DNA of 64,000 bases from NCBI RefSeq assembly GCF_014207595.1, contig NZ_JACHGY010000001.1:2796836-2860835 (forward strand). The letters run 5' to 3'. Origin of the DNA: Algisphaera agarilytica (GTDB taxonomy: Bacteria; Planctomycetota; Phycisphaerae; Phycisphaerales; Phycisphaeraceae). The notes beneath the pieces were generated by a model that was given only the letters and a program-made list of their open reading frames with translations, searched no databases and was not told the DNA's origin. The position numbers and the translations under genes were made by a program. Of this stretch, positions 8,516 to 17,328 are shown piece by piece; the first letter of the stretch is position 1; every line of letters begins with the position of its first letter.

Positions 8516-11500
8516 ATGAAATACCCCATCTGGAAACCCCTGCTGATTCTGGCCGTCCTCGCGGGCTGTGCGGCGCTGCTGCTGCTCAAAGACGGCGACC
8601 CGAAGACCATCGACCTCAAGCCGGGCATCGACCTGGCCGGTGGTACCACGCTGGTCTACGACGTGCTCGTTCCCGATGGAAAAGACGCCAAGAGCGTCAT
8701 CGATCAGACCATCATGGTGCAGCGCGACCGGGTCGACCCCACCGGGGTGAAGAACCTGATCTGGCGTCCGGAGATCGGCAACCGCGTCTCGATCACCATG
8801 GCCCAGCCCGACCCGCGGGTGAAGATCACCCAGGAAGCATACGAGGCCGAGCTCAAGAAGCTGCGTGAAAATACGCTGGACGTCACGGCGATCGACTCGG
8901 CGGTGCTCATCGAAGACCCCGAAGCCCGCCAGCAAGAATTCCAAACGCTGGCCAACAGCAGCGAGGCGATGGTCGAGCAGCTCAATGAGCTCGCCGAGCT
9001 CGCCGCCAAGCGGGACGCGCTGCGTGCGCCCTACGAAGCGGTCAACAAGTCCTGGCGTAATGCCCAGGACGAGTTTGGTGCGTCGCCCACCGACGCGCAG
9101 CAGACTCAGCTTGATGCGCTGTTTGCCGAACTGAACTCCACCGCGAGCGCCTTCAGTGCCGCCCGTGACGCCTACACCGATGCCCGGGCTGAGGTGTTGT
9201 CCAACGCCATCGACCCGGCCGAGGTCGACCGCATCTTCGCGCTGTCCAACGAGGTGCGTCGCGGTCAGGACGTCTCGCCCCGTCAGGAAGCCTTGGAGAG
9301 CTTCAAAGCGACCCGGCCCGGTTTGGTGGATCAGATCGATGCGACCGCCGCCGCTTGGGAAGCCTTCGAAGCGGTGAAGGGGCCGCTAGACGACCCCGAA
9401 GACCTCAAGCGTCTGCTCCGCGGGGCAGGTGTTCTGGAATTCCGTATCTCCGCATCTCCCGGTGGCGGCGGGGTGCCCGCTCAGCCGTTGGACCTGTCGA
9501 CTTACATGCAGCGCCTCGACGAGAAGGGCCCGCGTGCGGGTCTGACCGAGGACTGGCGCTGGTTCAAGGTGCAGTCGCTCGAGAAGTTCTTTGAGAACCG
9601 CGAAGCCCGCGAGGCGCTCATCGAGAACCCGGCCTCGGCGGGCGGGGCCTTCCTCTCGCGCGGCCTCGTGGCCCGTGCCTACGGCGGCGACTTCTACGTC
9701 CTGCTCTCCAACACCCCGGGCACCGCGATGACCGGCGAAGACGACTGGGCGCTCAACGGTACCACGCGGGTCAGCGACGAACTCGGCCGACCCGCGGTGG
9801 GCTTCTCGCTCGACGCCAAGGGCGCCAAGCTCATGGGACAACTCACCGGCGGCAACGTCGGCCGGCAGATGGCCATCGTGCTCGACGGCGAACTGATGTC
9901 CGCCCCGACCCTGCAGGCCCAGCTCACCTCCGGCGGCACCATCACCGGCGAGTTCTCCACCGCCGAGTACCAATACCTGCTCAACACCCTCGACGCGGGT
10001 TCGCTGGAGGGCCAACTCTCCTACGACCCGATCAAAGAGGTCACCGTTGGGTCTTCTTTGGGTGCTGACAACCTTCGCAAAGGCCTGAACGCCTGCATCA
10101 TCGCGATGATCGTGGTGGCTATCTTCATGGCGTTCTACTACCTGTTCTCCGGCCTTGTCGCCGACTTCGCGCTGATCGCCAACATGGTGATCATCCTCGG
10201 CATCCTGTCGCTGATCGAGGCGACCTTCACCCTGCCCGGTATCGCGGGACTGGTGCTGACCATTGGTATGGCGGTCGACGCCAACGTGCTGATCTTCGAA
10301 CGGATCCGCGAAGAGCTCGACGCGAAGGCCGATCTGCCCACCGCGGTGCGTCTGGGTTTCGATAAGGCGTTGTCCACCATTCTGGACGCCAACATCACCA
10401 CGCTGATCACCTGTGTTGTGCTGGGCTACACCGCCACGGCCGAAGTCAAGGGCTTCGCGGTCGTGCTGGGCGTGGGTATCCTCGCCACGCTGTTCACCGC
10501 GTTGTTCTCGACGCGGGTGATCATCGAACTCTACCTGCTGCTGACCAAGGCCAAGAGCCTGCCGATGCTGCCCACGATCGTGCCGGCGTTGGCCAAGCTG
10601 TTGTCGCCCAAAGTGAACTGGATCGGGTTGCGGAAGCTGTTCCTGCCCGTGAGCGTGATCCTGATCGTGGCCGGCCTCTCCATGGCGTTTACCCGCGGCG
10701 AAGACATGCTCGACATCGAGTTCCGCTCCGGCACCGAGGTGACGTTCACGCTGTCCGACGGGGCGCAGCTGCCGATTGAAGAAGTGCGCACCCGTCTGGC
10801 GGAGTTCGGCGATCGCCCCGAGGCCGCCGAGATCGACGCCAAACTCCAGGAACAGATCGAACAGGTCGAGGCCCAGAACGCCGACCGTCGGGAAGACAAG
10901 CAATTGGACCTTCCCACCAAGGCCGACTGGTCGCTGCTGGAAAATGCTCAGGTCGTCACGCTCGAGAGCGATGGCAGCCAGGGCTTCAGCGTCGCCACCC
11001 TGATCGAAAACTCCTCGGCCCTGAGTGACGCGATCAAGATCATCTTCCGCGATGTCTTGGATGTCACCGAAACCGTTCAGTTCGACGGCCTGGGGCTGTC
11101 GGTTGATGAAGCCAAGGGTGTCGTCGAGCCGATCGTGTCCGCCTCGCTGTACGGCAGCCTCGGCCGAGAGTTCACCGAGCAGTCGCCGGACGTCCAGAGC
11201 TTTGTGGGCGGTGTGTCGATCGTCCTGGAAGACCTCAGCCCCGCGGTGAGCGTCGAAGACGTCACCGAGCGGATCTCGCGGATGCGTCGTCAGCCGGGCT
11301 ACGACCTGCTGGGTTCGCGCCCGTTCAAGGTCTACGGCCTCGAGCGTGCGGGCAACGACAAGAACGGCAACCCGAGCTACTCGACGATGGCCGTGGTCGT
11401 GAAAGACAACGAGACCAACTACGCCGAGGACCGCAGCCAATTCACCGAACGGCTGGGTCTGGCCGCGACCGAGTGGTCGCTGGTCCAGGACGCGCTGCAG

Positions 11501-12178
11501 CGCGACACCAGCCTCGCCAGCGTGAGTAACTTCTCGAGCCAGGTCTCGGGCACGATGAAGCAGCAGGCGATCGTCGCCATGGTGCTGTCGCTGCTCGCGG
11601 TCGTCGGCTACATCTGGCTCCGCTTCGGCAGCCTCCGGTACGGCCTGGCCGCCATCGCCGCGCTGGTCCACGACGTGTCGATCACCATGGGTATCCTCGC
11701 GATCTGCGGTTACCTCTCGGCCGTGCCCGGCTTCCAGGCGTTGCTGCTGGACGACTTCAAGATCAACCTGACGCTGATCGCGGCGCTGCTGACGATCGTC
11801 GGTTATTCGTTGAACGACACCATCGTCGTCTTCGACCGCATCCGCGAGAACCGCGGCCGGCTGAGCCGGGCGACCCCGCAGATCATCAACGACTCGATCA
11901 ACCAGACGGTCAGCCGTACGGTTCTGACCTCGGGCACCACGTTGATCGCGGTGCTGACGCTGTATGTCCTGGGTGGCCCGGGCGTGCACGGCTTCGCTTT
12001 CGCCATGCTCGTGGGTGTGCTCGTGGGTACCTACTCGTCGATCGCCATCGCCGCCCCGATCCTGCTCATCGGCGACAAGTCCGGCGGTGCGGGCTCGGGC
12101 GTCGCGGTCACCGATAACCGCCCCGACCCGGACGGCAGCACCGCGGCGATCCCCTCAGCGGCCGCGACCACGAGCTGA
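8516..12178 (+). CDS. secDF: Fused protein-export membrane protein SecDF
   Basis: A single 1220-residue chain joins SecD and SecF, the proton-driven helpers of Sec export. SecD marks are GIDLAGGTTLVYDV near residue 40, the P1-head LDGELMSAPTLQA, and the six-helix block with AVDANVLIFERIREEL. SecF follows with LDIEFRSGTEV, FGSLRYGLAAIAALVHD and the helix pair containing YSLNDTIVVFDRIREN. Between SecD strands, about residues 115-285 form a charged, probably coiled-coil insertion not found in E. coli SecD. ATG 8516 opens with the usual short cytosolic MKYPIWKP before helix 1; a TTG at 8426 would add 30 unlikely residues. No clear Shine-Dalgarno is visible. A terminator follows. Confidence 0.94.
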   Translation: MKYPIWKPLLILAVLAGCAALLLLKDGDPKTIDLKPGIDLAGGTTLVYDVLVPDGKDAKSVIDQTIMVQRDRVDPTGVKNLIWRPEIGNRVSITMAQPDPRVKITQEAYEAELKKLRENTLDVTAIDSAVLIEDPEARQQEFQTLANSSEAMVEQLNELAELAAKRDALRAPYEAVNKSWRNAQDEFGASPTDAQQTQLDALFAELNSTASAFSAARDAYTDARAEVLSNAIDPAEVDRIFALSNEVRRGQDVSPRQEALESFKATRPGLVDQIDATAAAWEAFEAVKGPLDDPEDLKRLLRGAGVLEFRISASPGGGGVPAQPLDLSTYMQRLDEKGPRAGLTEDWRWFKVQSLEKFFENREAREALIENPASAGGAFLSRGLVARAYGGDFYVLLSNTPGTAMTGEDDWALNGTTRVSDELGRPAVGFSLDAKGAKLMGQLTGGNVGRQMAIVLDGELMSAPTLQAQLTSGGTITGEFSTAEYQYLLNTLDAGSLEGQLSYDPIKEVTVGSSLGADNLRKGLNACIIAMIVVAIFMAFYYLFSGLVADFALIANMVIILGILSLIEATFTLPGIAGLVLTIGMAVDANVLIFERIREELDAKADLPTAVRLGFDKALSTILDANITTLITCVVLGYTATAEVKGFAVVLGVGILATLFTALFSTRVIIELYLLLTKAKSLPMLPTIVPALAKLLSPKVNWIGLRKLFLPVSVILIVAGLSMAFTRGEDMLDIEFRSGTEVTFTLSDGAQLPIEEVRTRLAEFGDRPEAAEIDAKLQEQIEQVEAQNADRREDKQLDLPTKADWSLLENAQVVTLESDGSQGFSVATLIENSSALSDAIKIIFRDVLDVTETVQFDGLGLSVDEAKGVVEPIVSASLYGSLGREFTEQSPDVQSFVGGVSIVLEDLSPAVSVEDVTERISRMRRQPGYDLLGSRPFKVYGLERAGNDKNGNPSYSTMAVVVKDNETNYAEDRSQFTERLGLAATEWSLVQDALQRDTSLASVSNFSSQVSGTMKQQAIVAMVLSLLAVVGYIWLRFGSLRYGLAAIAALVHDVSITMGILAICGYLSAVPGFQALLLDDFKINLTLIAALLTIVGYSLNDTIVVFDRIRENRGRLSRATPQIINDSINQTVSRTVLTSGTTLIAVLTLYVLGGPGVHGFAFAMLVGVLVGTYSSIAIAAPILLIGDKSGGAGSGVAVTDNRPDPDGSTAAIPSAAATTS

Positions 12179-12207
12179 GTTTCTCGCGGATTAACCACCA
12201 TTGATAA

Positions 12208-12240
12208 AGCCCAGGGATGGCCATCCCTGGGCTTTTCTTT
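12208..12240 (+). terminator. Terminator of the tgt-yajC-secDF transcript
   Basis: A perfect palindrome of 13 bp per arm (AGCCCAGGGATGG and its complement) is followed by TTTTCTTT, 29 bases after the secDF stop. The tail suits plus-strand transcription. Confidence 0.9.
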
Positions 12241-12264
12241 TGTTCGTTTGTCGGTGTGGAAGCT

Positions 12265-12663
12265 TCAGTACATCGAGCAGGCGTTACCCGTGCCCGCGAT
12301 GAATTCGTTCCAGGTCGAGATGCTCCAGTCCACGCCGGGCATCGGCGAGACGGGGAAGTGGTGCGGTGTCGCGGGGATGGGCGGGAAGTCCAAAGCCGGG
12401 GGAAGCGGCACGGGGTCGCAGATCGGCCGAACGGGGCCCTCGTCGTTGGCGTGTTCGGTGAAGCCCAGCGCGTCGCCACGCTGGTCGCGGAACCAGCCGT
12501 CCTCGAAGAAACCCAGCAATCGGCCACGGAAGCTGTACACGCCTTCATCGTCGAAGAACGCCACCCAGCGGCCGCAGAGGTCGTAGAGGATGTCTTCCTG
12601 GATCCACGCGATCACGGTGCCGCAGCGGCCGAAGACAGGTTGCATATCGGTGGGTGAGTTCAC
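12265..12663 (-). CDS. 4-fold beta flower domain protein
   Basis: A 132-residue protein. The first 75 residues hold four repeated short beta units (VIAWIQEDILYDLCGR, WVAFFDDEGVYSFRGR, LLGFFEDGWFRDQRG, and a degenerate last unit), then a Pro-rich linker and a final W-x-S-x5-F motif. This is the layout of the 4-fold beta flower family. Its function is not known. GTG 12663 is chosen because an AGGGA lies 8 bases upstream; an in-frame ATG at 12645 is the alternative. It lies downstream of rsmJ on the same strand, across a gap of 147 bases with two hairpins. Confidence 0.75.
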   Translation of the reverse strand: MNSPTDMQPVFGRCGTVIAWIQEDILYDLCGRWVAFFDDEGVYSFRGRLLGFFEDGWFRDQRGDALGFTEHANDEGPVRPICDPVPLPPALDFPPIPATPHHFPVSPMPGVDWSISTWNEFIAGTGNACSMY

Positions 12664-12697
12664 GGTGCGTCCCTAATCGAAATACCTAGTACGCGGA

Positions 12698-12746
12698 AGG
12701 ATCAGAAAAACTGATCCGACGCCTGGAGGCAGGAAGCTTGCCCTGC
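12698..12746. other. Two hairpins between rsmJ and the beta flower gene
   Basis: GGATCAG-aaaaa-CTGATCC at 12698-12716 and GGCAGG paired with CCTGCC at about 12727-12746. Neither has a T-run on either strand, so they look more like a leader or mRNA-stability element for the minus-strand beta flower gene than a terminator. Confidence 0.35.
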
Positions 12747-12810
12747 CAGCCCCGTAAAACATGCCCCGCTTTCGTCCATCGGCTGAATGGCGGGTACGTT
12801 TGAGCGAAAA

Positions 12811-13620
12811 TCACGAGGTCGGGATCACCTCAAACCGCAAGCCTTTCCCAGAGTGAACCGCCACGGGCTCGACCCCCGCTAGGTGCGGGGCGTGCTTCGG
12901 GCGTTTGACCACGACCCGCCGAGACGCAGCTTTCATCGCGCTTTCCAGCAGCCCGTCGGCGTCCGCATCCTCGCCCACCAGCCAACGCAGCACCCGCATC
13001 GGCTTGCGTTCGGTGGTCTTCCGCCTCGGCGAACCCGGGAACATCGGATCGATCAGCACCACATCAAACCGCGAAGTTTCCGCCGCCTCACGAAGCGCGT
13101 CTGTGGCGTCGGTGCGGTCTGCGAGGGTGATGCGGTCTGTGATGTCTGGCTCGGTAAGCCGGGCCCGCTGCAAGGCGTCGGCGAGCAGGGCGTGGACGAT
13201 GGGGTGACGCTCGACCGCGGTCACCGTGCAGCCCGCCGCGGCCAGCAGCCAGGTGTCTTCACCCAGTCCGGCGGTGGCGTCGAGAACACGCGGCCGAGTC
13301 GCGCCGCTGCGTTTGTTGATCCCTACGGCTTTGAGCAGCGGGGTTTTCAGGGAACGGCCCGCGGGGCTGGTCGTGTCGAGTTGAGGCAGGTCGGCGAACA
13401 CGCCGTGCCCGCCCGCCAAGGGGTGGCCCGCTTCAACCACCCGCAGCTCCAACCGTTCGGCTTGGCCGACCGGAACCTCCGCGACGGCCAGGTGCATCGG
13501 GTGGGGGTCGTTGAATTTCCGGGCGATCGGCAAGCCGAGCTGTGCCGCTACCGCTTCGGCCCAAGCCTGCTGATGGGGCTGGTCGTACGACACCGCGATG
13601 CTCGGCGGGGTGTGGGGCAT
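12811..13620 (-). CDS. rsmJ: 16S rRNA (guanine-1516-N2)-methyltransferase RsmJ-like
   Basis: A class I S-adenosylmethionine methyltransferase of 269 residues. The SAM motif is VLDATAGLGEDTWLLAAAG, followed by AVERHP. The catalytic IDPMFPGSPRRKTTERKPMR segment and RRVVVKRPKHAPHLAG are characteristic of RsmJ, which methylates G1516 of 16S rRNA. The substrate-side N-terminal 100 residues are less conserved. It starts 40 bases after the tRNase Z gene on the same strand, and the two form an RNA-modification and RNA-processing pair. Confidence 0.85.
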   Translation of the reverse strand: MPHTPPSIAVSYDQPHQQAWAEAVAAQLGLPIARKFNDPHPMHLAVAEVPVGQAERLELRVVEAGHPLAGGHGVFADLPQLDTTSPAGRSLKTPLLKAVGINKRSGATRPRVLDATAGLGEDTWLLAAAGCTVTAVERHPIVHALLADALQRARLTEPDITDRITLADRTDATDALREAAETSRFDVVLIDPMFPGSPRRKTTERKPMRVLRWLVGEDADADGLLESAMKAASRRVVVKRPKHAPHLAGVEPVAVHSGKGLRFEVIPTS

Positions 13621-13660
13621 GGGGAATTGTCGATCTGGCGACGATCTTGGACCGACGCCG

Positions 13661-14572
13661 TTAACCCTTGGCGGAGGCCTCGGCGACCTGGCGTTCGTAG
13701 CGCTCGCGGTTGGCCCGGTTGTCCATCAACACCAGCACGCGGTCGCGGTGCTCGGCGGGGATGTTCTGGTCCAGCGCCTTGCGGACCATGCCGATGTGCG
13801 TCCGGCGGGACAGGTGCGTCAGAATCACCTTCTCGGCGGTGCTGCGTTCGAGCAGGTCGATGATGTGATCGAGGTGCAGGTGCTTGCCGATGCCCGCGCG
13901 TTTGCGGTGGCCCTTCTCCATGAAGGTGCATTCGGTGATCAGGATCTTGGCCCCGAGGACATCGTCGCGGTCGAAGTGCTTGCCCCAGGCGGTGTCGCCG
14001 GTGTAGCACACCAGCGGGATCATCAGCGTCTGGGTGATCTCTTCGCCCTTCTTCTTGAGCTCAACCAGCCGTTCCTGCGGGAGCCCGGCAAATTCTTCCT
14101 TGAGTTTGGTGCGCTTCTCGATCAGCGTGTAGCCCAGCGAAGGCACGGTGTGGACGGTTTCGAACGCACGCAGGTAGTGGTTGTTCTTCACCTCCTGCTC
14201 TTGGTCGGATTCCATCGCGATGACGTTGTAGGGCGTACGCTGCTGTTCGATATCCACCCAGGCTTCCATGAGCCGGTGGATCGGCATGGCCAGTTCCTTG
14301 GGGCAGAGCACAGTGCCGGTGCCCATGCCCTGGAAGCTGCGCTGCGAGAAGTAGTAGGACAGAGCCGCGGCGTGGTCCATGTGGCCGTGGGTCAGGGCGA
14401 CGTAATTGGAGGGCAACGCGGCACGTGGGCACAGGCCGATGTCGAACGCGATGTCGAACTCGGGCAGGTGGATGCAGGACTCTTCACCCGCGATGGACAG
14501 GCCTTCGATGCGGAACGGAGGCACGTACAAAAACCCCAACTGGGGACGGCGGGGGGGCTCTTTGGGCAGCAT
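13661..14572 (-). CDS. tRNase Z-like metallo-beta-lactamase-fold nuclease (plant TRZ type)
   Basis: A 303-residue MBL-fold hydrolase. The dinuclear zinc motif is T-H62-G-H64-M-D66-H67. Further ligands fit YTGDT and the HLHLDHI segment. The N-terminus RIEGLSIAGEESC and the stretch FDIGLCPR resemble the short cytosolic tRNase Z of plants more than the E. coli enzyme. tRNase Z removes 3' trailers from tRNA precursors. ATG 14572 is chosen because the conserved block begins soon after it; the 60 extra residues of the longer frame look non-coding. No Shine-Dalgarno sequence is visible, so the exact start is uncertain. Confidence 0.8.
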   Translation of the reverse strand: MLPKEPPRRPQLGFLYVPPFRIEGLSIAGEESCIHLPEFDIAFDIGLCPRAALPSNYVALTHGHMDHAAALSYYFSQRSFQGMGTGTVLCPKELAMPIHRLMEAWVDIEQQRTPYNVIAMESDQEQEVKNNHYLRAFETVHTVPSLGYTLIEKRTKLKEEFAGLPQERLVELKKKGEEITQTLMIPLVCYTGDTAWGKHFDRDDVLGAKILITECTFMEKGHRKRAGIGKHLHLDHIIDLLERSTAEKVILTHLSRRTHIGMVRKALDQNIPAEHRDRVLVLMDNRANRERYERQVAEASAKG

Positions 14573-14921
14573 GACAGGAGGACTCTCTGGGCGATCAGGT
14601 ACGGAACCGGGGCCCGGCACTGATCGCCTCGTCTCCCTCAGGAAAACGCGTCTCAGGCACCCGGTGGGGGGAAACGGTCTGGTCCGGGCGATAACCCGGC
14701 CGACCAACACCAGCCTCGCTTTCGAGGCCATGGCAAGCATTATCGGGGGCATGAGCCGATCTGTAAACCTGGGGAGATCGTGAATTCTTCAATAAACCTC
14801 GCTGCTGACAATCGCATCAGGCGACTGTTTTTTCGGCGTCCGCCCAAGGAAATCCATTTTTCTTGCCGATGAAATAGTCAGGAAAGCAGCTTTTCATGTC
14901 TTTGTTTCGGCTTTCCTGGGG
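14573..14921. other. Intergenic region between divergent tRNase Z and DUF5658 genes
   Basis: No convincing gene. It must carry the promoter of the minus-strand tRNase Z gene. At its right end there is a perfect 9-bp inverted repeat, CAGGAAAGC (14879-14887) and GCTTTCCTG (14910-14918), four bases upstream of the sigma-54 promoter. Confidence 0.5.
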
Positions 14922-14938
14922 TTGGCACCCCGTTTGCA
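14922..14938 (+). promoter_or_regulatory. Sigma-54 (-24/-12) promoter of the DUF5658 gene
   Basis: The sequence TTGGCAC-N5-TTGCA has the GG at 14924-14925 and the GC at 14936-14937, exactly 10 bases apart, matching the RpoN consensus. It would start transcription near 14950, 40 bases before the ATG at 14990. Such promoters need an AAA+ enhancer-binding protein; none is encoded in this window. Confidence 0.7.
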
Positions 14939-14989
14939 AATTTGAAGTACGGACCTGCGGACACGCTCGTGTTTGATGAAAGGGACGGC

Positions 14990-15403
14990 ATGACCACGGC
15001 GTTTGGATTCGGGACACTTCCGGGTGTCAGGACGACTCGGCTGGCTTCGTGGTGGAGGAACACCCTCAACCCCGCGTTGCACAAGACGCTGCAACTCCCG
15101 CGGGCATACCTGAGTTATGTGGGGCTCTCGGCGATGGACGGGCTGTGCACCGGCGCGATCCTGGCTTTGGGTGGATGGGAGGTCAACCCGATCGCCAACG
15201 CGGTGCTGGCGCGATTCGGCTTCCCGGGGATGATCGTGTTCAAGTTCTTCATCGTGGCGATGGTGATCCTGATGTGCGAGAAGATTGTGCGTGAGAAGCC
15301 GCGCGCGGGGCGGGCGGTGATGGCGATCGCGATCGCCGCGACGATGGTGCCGGTGCTGGTCGCCGCGTTGGAGTTTGCTTGTTACGTGTTCTGGCCGGGT
15401 TAA
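14990..15403 (+). CDS. DUF5658-like integral membrane protein
   Basis: A 137-residue protein with about three hydrophobic segments. The pattern LSAMDGLCTGAILALGGWEVNPIANAVL, followed by a membrane helix starting near VFKFF, resembles the DUF5658 family of small membrane proteins. No function is known. ATG 14990 is preferred over an upstream TTG because AGGGA lies just before it. It lies behind a sigma-54-type promoter, so it may respond to nitrogen, envelope or similar signals. The BtpA-like gene begins 10 bases after its stop and is probably co-transcribed. Confidence 0.6.
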   Translation: MTTAFGFGTLPGVRTTRLASWWRNTLNPALHKTLQLPRAYLSYVGLSAMDGLCTGAILALGGWEVNPIANAVLARFGFPGMIVFKFFIVAMVILMCEKIVREKPRAGRAVMAIAIAATMVPVLVAALEFACYVFWPG

Positions 15404-15413
15404 ACTGCCGGGC

Positions 15414-16241
15414 ATGACCGCAAAGCAAAAAGATCGTACGGCGATGAAGATCGTGGGGATGCTGCACGCTCCGGCGTTGCCCGGCGCTCCGGGGTATGCA
15501 GGGGATTGGTCGGCGCTGCGCGACTTTGTGTTGCGTGACGCGGCGGCGTTGGTGGAGGGCGGGGTCCACGGCCTGATGCTGGAGAACTTCGGGGATGTGC
15601 CGTTCTTTTCGGGGCGGGTACCCGCGGAGGTGGTGGCGTGTCTGACACGTTTGGCCTGCGATGTGAAGCGTGAGGTAGGCGAGGAGGTGCCGCTTGGGAT
15701 CAACGTGCTGCGCAACGACGGCGAGAGTGCGCTGGCGGTGGCGTCGGCGTGCGGGGCGGCGTATGTGCGCGTGAACGTGCTCAGCGGGGCGGTGGTGACC
15801 GATCAGGGGGTGATCCAGGGTGACGCCGCGCGGATGCTACGTCGGCGCCGGGAGATGGGGGCAGAGGGTGTCGCGGTGTGGGCGGATGTGCGGGTGAAGC
15901 ACGCGGCTCCGATGGGGCAGGGCTGGCGGCCTCTGGAAGAAGAGGTGGAAGAGCTGGTGCTGCGTGCCGGGGCCTCAGGCGTGATCGTCTCGGGCAGCGG
16001 GACCGGCAAGGCGACGGATGCGGATGAGCTCCGCGGGGTGCGTGAGGTGATGGATGGATTGGGCGATCAGGCGGTGCCGATCTGGGTCGGCAGCGGCGCC
16101 ACGGCCGATACCGCGGCGGGCCTGCTCGAACACGCGGATGGCCTAATCGTCGGCACCTGGGTGAAGGCAGGGGGGCAGCTCGGCCGGCCCGTGGAAACTG
16201 AGCGAGTTAAACGGCTGATGGCCGAGGTCCCCGGCTCGTGA
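15414..16241 (+). CDS. BtpA/SgcQ family protein (TIM-barrel fold)
   Basis: A 275-residue protein. The opening KIVGMLHAPALPGAPGY, the VHGLMLENFGDVPF segment, INVLRNDG, and the C-terminal VSGSGTGKATD plus VGSGATADTAAGLLEHADGLIVGTW are hallmarks of the BtpA family. In cyanobacteria BtpA helps photosystem I accumulate, but relatives occur in non-photosynthetic bacteria with no settled reaction and look like phosphate-binding TIM barrels. The role here is unknown. It shares a likely transcript with the DUF5658 gene. Confidence 0.85.
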   Translation: MTAKQKDRTAMKIVGMLHAPALPGAPGYAGDWSALRDFVLRDAAALVEGGVHGLMLENFGDVPFFSGRVPAEVVACLTRLACDVKREVGEEVPLGINVLRNDGESALAVASACGAAYVRVNVLSGAVVTDQGVIQGDAARMLRRRREMGAEGVAVWADVRVKHAAPMGQGWRPLEEEVEELVLRAGASGVIVSGSGTGKATDADELRGVREVMDGLGDQAVPIWVGSGATADTAAGLLEHADGLIVGTWVKAGGQLGRPVETERVKRLMAEVPGS

Positions 16242-16559
16242 TGGCCTCGTGGCGGCTGTGCATCTGAGCCGAGAACGGCCTTGCATCTGATTGACCGTTT
16301 TGATCCCACGACCTGCTTTTTTGGAGCCGCCATCAGCAAATCTGCGCGGGCTTTCGTGTAATGATTTAGTACTGCATAAGTACGAAAAGCTCGAAAAATA
16401 TTACGGTTATGAGTGTAATCCCTGATTAGGTTTGGTCCATTTGGGGTATTCCTTAAACTACACTTACAGTTAGCTGTATTTTGAGTGCAGCCGTTTTGAG
16501 CGGTTTTCTTTTTCATGTAAGAGCTAGAGCGGCGCGTCGCTCGATGGGGTCCATTTCCA
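16242..16559. other. AT-rich intergenic region before the FixJ-type regulator
   Basis: No gene is seen. It is clearly more AT-rich than its flanks and probably carries the regulator's promoter, though no firm -35/-10 pair stands out. A 5-bp hairpin TACAG-ttag-CTGTA lies at about 16466-16479. Confidence 0.4.
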
Positions 16560-17180
16560 ATGTCTACACAAGCGACCGTTTTCATCGTCGACGATGACCC
16601 GGGGGTCCGGGATTCGTTGAAGTACATGATTGAGTCTGGGGGGTATCGGGTGGAAGCGTTTGAGAACGCTCGCCAGATGATCGACCGGGCTCGGGCCATG
16701 GTTTCGGGCTGCCTGGTGGCCGACCTCCGGCTGCCGGGCATGTCGGGGCTGGACATGTTCGACAAGCTCCGGGAGATCGGCGTCAACCTGCCCACCATCG
16801 TCATCACCGGGCACGGCGACGTGACCGCCGCAGTCCGCGCCATGAAGGCCGGGGCCTTGGACTTCATCGAGAAGCCCTTCTCCGACCAGGCGCTGCTCGA
16901 TCGGATCGGCACCGCGATGCAGATCAACTCCGCGAATCAGGTCGCCGCGCAAGAGATCGCGCAGGTCGACCACTGCTACCAGCGTCTCACCCCGAGGGAA
17001 CGCCAGGTCATGGCCGCGGTGGTCGAGGGGCGTCTGAACAAGCAGATCGCTTCAGACCTGAGGCTGTCGCACAAGACCATCGAGGTGCACCGCGCCCACG
17101 TGATGGAAAAGATGAGCGCCAAGTCTCTCGCGGAGTTGGTGCGTATGGCGGTTCTTCTCGAACAGCACTGCCACGTCTGA
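16560..17180 (+). CDS. FixJ/NarL-type two-component response regulator
   Basis: A 206-residue regulator. The receiver domain (residues 1-120) has the acidic pocket at Asp11-Asp12, the phosphoacceptor Asp55 in VADLRLPG, Thr83 and Lys105 in IEKPFS. The LuxR-type DNA-binding domain (about residues 140-200) contains LTPRERQVMAAVVEG and the recognition helix SHKTIEVHRAHVMEKM, typical of the FixJ/TtrR group. No partner histidine kinase is adjacent, so the signal is unknown. Confidence 0.92.
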   Translation: MSTQATVFIVDDDPGVRDSLKYMIESGGYRVEAFENARQMIDRARAMVSGCLVADLRLPGMSGLDMFDKLREIGVNLPTIVITGHGDVTAAVRAMKAGALDFIEKPFSDQALLDRIGTAMQINSANQVAAQEIAQVDHCYQRLTPRERQVMAAVVEGRLNKQIASDLRLSHKTIEVHRAHVMEKMSAKSLAELVRMAVLLEQHCHV

Positions 17181-17328
17181 ATCGGCCTTCGGTTTATCCC
17201 GCCCAGCCCGCACAACCCGAACACCGCAGCGGAAATTGACGCGGCCCCCGCGTTTTGGGGTGCGTTGTCGCGATCCAAATCTTTTGATCTGGATCGAACG
17301 ACATCCTCTTTCCAGGAGTAGACCCGCT

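Noticed and set aside
9386-11989. 867-codon open frame on the minus strand
   Set aside because: It lies wholly antisense to secDF, whose protein motifs are unmistakable; such frames arise from GC-rich codon bias, and its translation is a low-complexity mix of Gly, Arg, Asp and Val.
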